A DNA stretch of 9,817 nt, taken from assembly GCA_030593785.1 (NCBI GenBank), contig JAUVGM010000054.1, forward strand, positions 1 to 9,817. The letters run 5' to 3'. Under the pieces are notes generated by a model. It was not told the DNA's origin. It did not search any database and worked only from the letters and a program-made list of their open reading frames with translations. The DNA comes from Gammaproteobacteria bacterium (GTDB lineage: Bacteria > Pseudomonadota > Gammaproteobacteria > UBA6429 > Thiohalophilaceae). Position numbers and translations under genes: made by a program. Shown here in pieces: positions 4,827 to 9,817 of this stretch; positions within the stretch are counted from its first letter, which is position 1, and every line of letters begins with the position of its first letter.

Positions 4827-6497
4827 TTAACTCTCTACCGCGCGATACTGTTCACGTAAACGATTGCGAATATAAATTGCAGATAAGTTAAGTAAAACAA
4901 TAACACCAATTAATAAAAATGCAGTGGCATAAACTAATGGACGCGCAGCTTCAACATTAGGGCTTTGAAAACCAACATCATAGATATGAAAACCTAAATG
5001 CATAAACTTACGTTCCAGGTGAAAAAATGGTGCATTCATATCCAGTGGTAATGATGGTGCAAGTTTAACAACACCCACCAACATCAATGGTGCGACTTCA
5101 CCTGCAGCACGCGCGATAGCGAGAATCATACCGGTCATCATCGACGGTGTTGCCATTGGTAAAACCGTTCGCCATAAAGTTTCTGCTTTTGTCGCCCCTA
5201 ATGCCAGGCTACCTTCACGAATCGCTCTTGGGATACGTGACAAACCTTCTTCTGTTGCGACGATAACAACCGGTACGGTTAAAATAGCTAAGGTTAATGA
5301 AGACCATAAAATACCTGGTGTACCAAAAGTCGGCGAAGGTAAGGCTTCAGCATAAAAGAGTTGGTCAATATTTCCGCCAAGGAAATAGATAAAGAAACCT
5401 AAACCAAATACACCATAAACAATAGAAGGTACACCGGCAAGATTGTTTACCGCGATTCGAATAATGCGAGTAACCGCACCCTGCTTCGCATATTCACGTA
5501 AATAGACAGCAGCGATAACACCAAAGGGAGTAACCAGTACTGACATTAATAAAACCATCATAACAGTACCGAAGATTGCGGGAAAAATACCGCCTTCCGT
5601 ATTCGCTTCACGTGGATCATCAAATATAAATTCACCTACCTTTTGAAAATAGAGCACGATTTTTTCAAAAAGGTTAAGCGCATTGGGTTGATATGCTCGA
5701 ACAATTTTAGCCAGCGGTATTTCTATTACCTTGCCACTCATTGTTTCAGCGCTAATACTGCCTTGATTAAACTGACTGTAAAGGTCTTCTAAATTTTTTG
5801 CTAAAACAGCATATTCCTTATCTAATTGCTTGCGGCGAGTTGTAAGCTTGGCTAAATTTTCTGCTGTATCTTCTTTGTCTAATTCAAGACGGCGTTTGGC
5901 TAAACGCAATTTTTCCATTTTGTAGTTAATACTACCTATGTCACCTTTTTCAATATCTCGAATTTCTTGATAAAGAGCTTCGGTGCGTAGTAAACGTTTT
6001 TCAAGTTCTGGCCAGGCATTAGCACCGCTGGCGATGATCTTTCCATTATTAGAAATCGTTTTAAGATAACCATAAAAATTGCCCCATTCACGACGTTCTA
6101 ATACGATGATATCTTCAGGGTAATTTTTTTCGGTTAAATAGGGCTGTAACATCCATTTAAAATCAGCACCACTCACATCGCGGTTACCGGTTTTAATTAA
6201 AAGACGTGTCACAGTCTCTTTATCTGTTTTTATATTGATGCCGATAGCTTTTAACTGTTCAATACTGACTTCTTCATCATTATGAATTTCACCAATAAGA
6301 CGAATGGATGCGGCTTTCGATTCTGTTGCATTAGCCTGCATGTATTGCGCTTGCATGACGGCTTTCGGCCAAAAATGTGATAAGCCTTGAACTGCAATTA
6401 ATAGCAGTAAGCCAATGACAATAATTAAACTGGCGCTAACGGCGGCAGCATTAAGCCAAATCCACGGGTCACCTGTTTTAAACCATTTCTTAATCAT
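4827..6497 (-). CDS. pstA: Phosphate ABC transporter permease PstA, long form with coiled coil
   Basis: This 556-residue inner-membrane protein forms the phosphate channel with PstC. Residues about 17-36 are a first membrane segment. A large periplasmic insertion follows (about 40-300), including a charged coiled coil at about 163-242 rich in E, K, R and L. The permease core occupies 300-550, with the cytoplasmic EAA loop EGSLALGATKAETLWRTVLP at 428-447 that docks on PstB. E. coli PstA is under 300 aa; the extended form is known in other gammaproteobacteria. The ATG at 6497 overlaps the pstC stop by 4 bp (ATGA), giving translational coupling. The insertion's role is not established; a link to PstS docking or to the PstC extracytoplasmic domain is a guess. 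Confidence 0.96.
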   Translation of the reverse strand: MIKKWFKTGDPWIWLNAAAVSASLIIVIGLLLLIAVQGLSHFWPKAVMQAQYMQANATESKAASIRLIGEIHNDEEVSIEQLKAIGINIKTDKETVTRLLIKTGNRDVSGADFKWMLQPYLTEKNYPEDIIVLERREWGNFYGYLKTISNNGKIIASGANAWPELEKRLLRTEALYQEIRDIEKGDIGSINYKMEKLRLAKRRLELDKEDTAENLAKLTTRRKQLDKEYAVLAKNLEDLYSQFNQGSISAETMSGKVIEIPLAKIVRAYQPNALNLFEKIVLYFQKVGEFIFDDPREANTEGGIFPAIFGTVMMVLLMSVLVTPFGVIAAVYLREYAKQGAVTRIIRIAVNNLAGVPSIVYGVFGLGFFIYFLGGNIDQLFYAEALPSPTFGTPGILWSSLTLAILTVPVVIVATEEGLSRIPRAIREGSLALGATKAETLWRTVLPMATPSMMTGMILAIARAAGEVAPLMLVGVVKLAPSLPLDMNAPFFHLERKFMHLGFHIYDVGFQSPNVEAARPLVYATAFLLIGVIVLLNLSAIYIRNRLREQYRAVES

Positions 6498-8773
6498 AAG
6501 CTGCTGTATTTCTTTCTGAGACGTTGGCGAACAATTTCAGCCACCGTGTTAAACATAAAGGTAAAGATAAATAGAACCAGAGCTGCAAGGAACAAGATTC
6601 TGTAGTGTGTACTTGCGACTTCAGCTTCAGGCATTTCAACTGCAACGTTTGCTGCGAGGGTACGCATACCCTGGAAAACACTAAAGTCCATAACAGGTGT
6701 GTTACCTGTTGCCATTAGTACGATCATGGTTTCGCCGACTGCGCGACCCATACCGATCATCACGGCAGAAAAAATACCGGGACTTGCAGTTAAAATAACA
6801 ACGTAAATTAATGTTTGCCACGGTGTTGCACCTAATGCAAGAGAACCAAAGGTAAGGTTTTTGGGTACGCTGAAAATCGCATCTTCAGTAATAGAAAATA
6901 TGGTTGGAATAACGGCAACACCCATGGCGATACCAACAACTAATGAGTTACGTTGGTCATAATGTAAGCCTAAGCTGTCTCCTAACCACATTTTCATATC
7001 GCCATTAAAGAAGAATTGTTCCATTGGTAAACTCAAAGCCATGGATAACCAGCCGGTAAATAATAAAACAGGAATTAATAACGCTGCCTGCCAGCCATCG
7101 GGAACGCGCGTACGTATGTCTTTTGGTAAACTCTTCCAGGCAAAGGCAAAAACCAAAACGCCCGCAGGTAAAATGATCAGCATACTAAAGACACCGGGCA
7201 GGTGACTTTCAATTATTGGTGCTAACCACAGACCGGCAAGGAAACCAAGAATAACGGTTGGTAAGGCTTCCATGATTTCGATAGTAGGCTTAACGTAAGT
7301 ACGCATTTTAGGCGCCATGAAATAAGCAGTATAAATTGCACCCATAATGGCGAGCGGCATGGCGAATAACATTGCATAAAATGCTGCTTTAAGCGTACCA
7401 AACGCAAGAGGCATTAAGCTGAACTTCGGCTCAAAGTCATTACTCGCTGACGATGATTGCCAGGTATAAGAAGGTTCGGGGTAACTTTCATACCAAATCT
7501 GATCCCATATTACTGACCATGACATTTCAGGGTGTTCATTATCAACATGCCAGAATTGAACTTGTTGTTTGTCATCTTCCGTTATAAACGTATTGGCACG
7601 GGGTGAAACAGCAAGAAAGTTTAGACGTGATTCACTAATGGCTTCATGTAGTAACGTGCGATGTGCGGTTGAGTGATAAAATGCGAATTGACCTTTATCA
7701 TCAATCGCGGCAAAACCTTTACGTCGCTGCTCGGTAACAATATCGGTAATGGCAGAATGTTGACTATCAAAGTCACGAATATGAGAAAGCGTTAGGCCAG
7801 TTTCTTTTTGCACAGGAAACCATTGACTAAGGTTGCCTTTATTATCACCAATCAATAATGAAATCTCACCGGTTAAAAAAGTAAATTTCGTTATTTCTGT
7901 TCCATCAGGCACGACTCGTTTTCGTTCAAGAACCTGAATATCACTAAGGTCGCTAATATCAATCAAACTCACTTCACCATTATTGTGCGCAACATAAAGC
8001 AGGCTTTGTGAATTATCAATGAGTAACTTGTTAACATACTGTATATTCGGGATTTCAATTAATGTGCTATCAAAGCTAATTTCTTCAGCATCTTCTTCAT
8101 CGCTGAGTTCGTCATCAAAGATCAGTTGGTTTAATAACAGACGATTGTCATCGGTGTACGCGACTAAAGTGGCTCTTTCTTCATCATGCATCAATGCGAT
8201 ATGTGTTAAAGCATGATTACCCGACTCATCCATTTCAATGGGGGATTCACCAAGCGGGTAGATGAGAGAAGGAATGATTTTTTTACCTTCAACTAAATAA
8301 CGTGTTTTATATTTGTGCTGTGCAAAAACAGCCTGGCCATTGCTTAAGCCAAAAGCAATAACCCCTTTAGCAAGACGGCTGGTGGTAAAGCTACTGATGT
8401 TTGTTTTTTTAGGTAGAGCTATATCAATATTTTTAACAATATCGCCGTTCTTTATATTAAAGAATATGGCTTTAGCTTGTTCAGTAAAACGAACAGCAAT
8501 GCGATTTTGTTCTTCTATTGCCAGGTGAAGCGTTTTACCTTGTGTTGCAGCAGGTAAAGGATAACCAGCTGATTTTTCCATTTCGGCAGAAAGAAATAAT
8601 GGATAAACCACATAGGCGAGATAGAAGAAAATTAAAACAATCGACAAAATCACGCTGACACCCCCGACCGCCATACTAATGCTGGTGATGCGGTTTTTTA
8701 TCGCACGGCTGCGATCCATTTTAGTGGTAAGCGTGCGTGCTGCTGTAGGGGCTGAGTTGCTTGGATTAGACAT
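6494..8773 (-). CDS. pstC: Phosphate ABC transporter permease PstC, long form with periplasmic domain
   Basis: From the ATG at 8773 the protein has 759 residues. One membrane helix (about 35-58) precedes a 370-residue, beta-rich periplasmic domain with WD40-like repeats (QVQFWHVD, GEVSLIDIS, GNLSQWF). It contains an acidic patch, DDELSDEEDAEE, at about 220-231. The permease core follows (about 450-750), with the EAA loop SLALGATPWQTL near 644-655. It pairs with PstA to import phosphate. E. coli PstC is only about 320 aa; the long form is known in Pseudomonas and Vibrio relatives. An in-frame GTG at 8824 is rejected because it would put the Pho box inside the gene. The ATG at 8773 has no Shine-Dalgarno and may sit within a few bases of the transcript start; an ATG at 8719 remains possible. 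Confidence 0.93.
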   Translation of the reverse strand: MSNPSNSAPTAARTLTTKMDRSRAIKNRITSISMAVGGVSVILSIVLIFFYLAYVVYPLFLSAEMEKSAGYPLPAATQGKTLHLAIEEQNRIAVRFTEQAKAIFFNIKNGDIVKNIDIALPKKTNISSFTTSRLAKGVIAFGLSNGQAVFAQHKYKTRYLVEGKKIIPSLIYPLGESPIEMDESGNHALTHIALMHDEERATLVAYTDDNRLLLNQLIFDDELSDEEDAEEISFDSTLIEIPNIQYVNKLLIDNSQSLLYVAHNNGEVSLIDISDLSDIQVLERKRVVPDGTEITKFTFLTGEISLLIGDNKGNLSQWFPVQKETGLTLSHIRDFDSQHSAITDIVTEQRRKGFAAIDDKGQFAFYHSTAHRTLLHEAISESRLNFLAVSPRANTFITEDDKQQVQFWHVDNEHPEMSWSVIWDQIWYESYPEPSYTWQSSSASNDFEPKFSLMPLAFGTLKAAFYAMLFAMPLAIMGAIYTAYFMAPKMRTYVKPTIEIMEALPTVILGFLAGLWLAPIIESHLPGVFSMLIILPAGVLVFAFAWKSLPKDIRTRVPDGWQAALLIPVLLFTGWLSMALSLPMEQFFFNGDMKMWLGDSLGLHYDQRNSLVVGIAMGVAVIPTIFSITEDAIFSVPKNLTFGSLALGATPWQTLIYVVILTASPGIFSAVMIGMGRAVGETMIVLMATGNTPVMDFSVFQGMRTLAANVAVEMPEAEVASTHYRILFLAALVLFIFTFMFNTVAEIVRQRLRKKYSSL

Positions 8774-8778
8774 GGGTG

Positions 8779-8813
8779 AATGATAAAGGGTGAATATGAC
8801 AGTAATGTGACAA
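8779..8813 (-). promoter_or_regulatory. Pho box and PhoB-activated promoter of pstC
   Basis: Read on the minus strand, 8813-8796 is TTGTCAC-ATTA-CTGTCAT: two heptamers separated by 4 bp, giving the 11-bp period of PhoB sites (consensus heptamer CTGTCAT). The second heptamer matches fully and the first at 5 of 7 positions. Downstream TTTATCAT (about 8786-8779) lies where a -10 is expected in PhoB promoters, which lack a normal -35. This fits phosphate-starvation induction of pstCAB-phoU. The motif is seen directly; its use is inferred from the family. Confidence 0.8.
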
Positions 8814-8893
8814 TAGCTAACCACATGATATTTAAAGCTTTTATTGTTTTATTTGGCTGGGGTAATTTTCCTAAACAATGGTTTTTCATCCAT

Positions 8894-8911
8894 ATGACAA
8901 TTATATGTCAT
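8894..8911. promoter_or_regulatory. Second Pho-box-like element, palindromic half-sites
   Basis: ATGACA (8894-8899) and TGTCAT (8906-8911) form a dyad with a 6-bp spacer. On the minus strand TTGTCAT is preceded at 11-bp period by ATGACAT, a weaker heptamer. On the plus strand ATGTCAT plays the same part. It lies between pstC and the divergent membrane-protein gene and could add a PhoB site for either. It is a weaker match than 8796-8813. Confidence 0.35.
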
Positions 8912-8954
8912 TCATCGAATATATTTTGCTTAAAAAAGAAAACTTAATACTTTC

Positions 8955-8980
8955 GCAATAGCCTCAAGTAAGGATATTGC
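8955..8980 (+). other. Hairpin in the 5' region of the four-helix membrane protein gene
   Basis: GCAATA (8955-8960) pairs with TATTGC (8975-8980), and CCT (8962-8964) with AGG (8971-8973), leaving one G/A mismatch and a six-base loop. It lies 40 bp before the ATG at 9021. No T-run follows. It may be a leader structure or chance; no riboswitch family is recognised. Confidence 0.3.
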
Positions 8981-9020
8981 CTATTATTAACGAACAAATA
9001 ACGATAAGTAGGGAAAGATT

Positions 9021-9455
9021 ATGAATAATGAGACTAAAGGACATGTTCACTGGAGTTTTTGGTTAATCAGTATTTATTTTTTAACCTGGAATATTATGGG
9101 CAGTATGAATTTTTTCGTACAAATGAATGCAGACATGGTTGCTTCATTTCCCGAGACGCATCGAGCGATCATAGAAGGTCGACCTATATGGGCAACGGCA
9201 GGTTTTGCTTTAGCCGTTTTTGGAGGCGCGTTGGGTTGTCTTCTGCTCTTGTTGAGAAAGTCGGTTGCGTATTATTTATTTATCATATCGCTAGTTGGTA
9301 TGGTTATTACAATGATTCATACATTTAATGTAGTCACTTCGACAACCAATTTTAGTACCATTGATATTTTTATAATGATGCTTTTGCCAATGATAGTGGC
9401 AGTATTTTTGTTATGGTATTCAAAACTGGTTGAGGGAAAAGGTTGGATTAGTTAG
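9021..9455 (+). CDS. Four-helix inner-membrane protein of unknown function
   Basis: This 144-residue protein has four predicted membrane segments at about 11-33, 55-78, 82-102 and 113-133. A hydrophilic loop, MNADMVASFPETHRAI, sits after the first. The N-terminus is short and polar and the C-terminus (KLVEGKGWIS) polar. The ATG has AGGGA at 9010-9014, six bases upstream. I recall similar small proteins in other Proteobacteria, sometimes labelled sugar transporter without support, so I assign no function. It is transcribed opposite to the pst genes, between pstS and pstC, from a region shared with the pstC promoter, and is closed by its own terminator. Co-regulation by phosphate is possible because of the nearby Pho-box-like dyad, but unproven. 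Confidence 0.85.
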   Translation: MNNETKGHVHWSFWLISIYFLTWNIMGSMNFFVQMNADMVASFPETHRAIIEGRPIWATAGFALAVFGGALGCLLLLLRKSVAYYLFIISLVGMVITMIHTFNVVTSTTNFSTIDIFIMMLLPMIVAVFLLWYSKLVEGKGWIS

Positions 9456-9472
9456 TAATAATTTTAAGCAAT

Positions 9473-9502
9473 AAAAAACCCGGTACAAAGACCGGGTTTT
9501 TT
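9473..9502. terminator. Bidirectional terminator between the membrane protein gene and pstS
   Basis: AAAAAACCCGGT (9473-9484) pairs with ACCGGGTTTTTT (9491-9502) around loop ACAAAG. The GC-rich 6-bp core is flanked by A-run and T-run, so it ends rightward transcription of the four-helix protein gene (stop at 9455) and leftward transcription of pstS (stop at 9519). It implies that pstS and pstC are not simply one read-through message. Confidence 0.9.
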
Positions 9503-9518
9503 ATTTAAGAAGAAAAAC

Positions 9519-9817
9519 TTATTTTAATTTACGTAATTGTTTCTCAACTTGTTTCGCACTTAAAGGGATGTAACCGTCTTTGATTACAACTTTTTGTCCG
9601 CGCTTGGATAAAACCATCTTGATGAATTCCATTTGTAGTGGAGACAATGCACGGTTTGGTTGCTTGTTAACATAAACCCATAATTTACGACCTAATGGAT
9701 ATGTTTTATTAGCAGCATTCTCTGATGTTGCGGCTATGAAAGGTTTACCTGCTTTTTTCGCTAATGCGAGAGCGCGAACGCCGGAAGTTTTATAACCTAT
9801 GCCAGAGTAACCAATTC
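9519..9817 (-). CDS. pstS: Phosphate-binding protein PstS, C-terminal part (5' end outside window)
   Basis: The 98 visible residues are the C-terminus of a periplasmic phosphate-binding protein. Recognisable features are GYSGIGYKTSGVRALAL, the domain-crossing strand RKLWVYVNKQP, and the near-terminal LSPLQMEFIKMVLSKRGQ and VIKDGYIPLSAKQ, very like Pseudomonas-type PstS. The last residues (KQLRKLK) are basic. PstS binds free phosphate and delivers it to PstC-PstA. The gene runs in the same direction as pstC but is separated from it by a terminator and an opposite-strand gene. It therefore probably has its own promoter beyond the right edge, allowing higher expression than the permeases. The signal peptide and start are not visible. 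Confidence 0.92.
   Translation of the reverse strand, partial: IGYSGIGYKTSGVRALALAKKAGKPFIAATSENAANKTYPLGRKLWVYVNKQPNRALSPLQMEFIKMVLSKRGQKVVIKDGYIPLSAKQVEKQLRKLK

Noticed and set aside
8019..8528. Two short plus-strand frames (8019-8216 and 8313-8528) opposite pstC
   Set aside because: Low-complexity antisense shadows of the pstC periplasmic domain, with no ribosome sites or domains.
8774..8824. Upstream GTG start for pstC
   Set aside because: It would place the Pho box inside the coding region, and the extra 17 residues show no family resemblance.

Overview
The window comes from an AT-rich bacterial chromosome, most probably a gammaproteobacterium. The main evidence is the enlarged form of the phosphate permeases: a PstC with a large periplasmic domain inserted after the first membrane segment, and a PstA with an added coiled-coil domain. 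Both forms are known from Pseudomonas, Vibrio and Shewanella relatives. I cannot name a species.

The left part (1 to about 2550) is a small metal-responsive thiol-redox module. A MerR regulator on the minus strand, cut by the window edge, carries the three cysteines of mercury-sensing MerR. It is divergent from a tight plus-strand operon: a small thioredoxin-like protein with a CSKC motif, a duplicated CcdA/DsbD-like membrane protein, and a second, different MerR-family regulator. The 146-bp divergent intergenic region holds two separate MerR-type dyads. One (422-439) resembles the classical mer operator. The other (486-501) resembles a ZntR-type operator and sits in a 19-bp promoter spacer. 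No merT, merP or merA is visible, so the usual mer structural genes are replaced, at least on this side, by the thioredoxin-CcdA pair. Function is inferred; this is the least ordinary part of the window.

The stretch 2549-3109 has no clear gene. It holds hairpins after the operon, a possible 16-codon ORF with a good Shine-Dalgarno sequence, a strong plus-strand terminator at 3001-3028, and a nested hairpin that probably ends the phoU transcript.

The right part (3110-9817) is a high-affinity phosphate uptake locus on the minus strand. In transcription order it runs: pstS (3' end only, at the right edge), a gap, then pstC-pstA-pstB-phoU. PstS captures phosphate in the periplasm, PstC and PstA form the channel, PstB powers it, and PhoU links transport to PhoR/PhoB signalling. 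A Pho box lies just upstream of pstC. pstC and pstA overlap by 4 bp, and pstB and phoU are 18 bp apart. The 145-bp pstA-pstB gap carries an inverted pair of REP-like repeats (a REPIN). Between pstS and pstC, on the opposite strand, is a gene for a small four-helix membrane protein of unknown function. A bidirectional terminator separates it from pstS.
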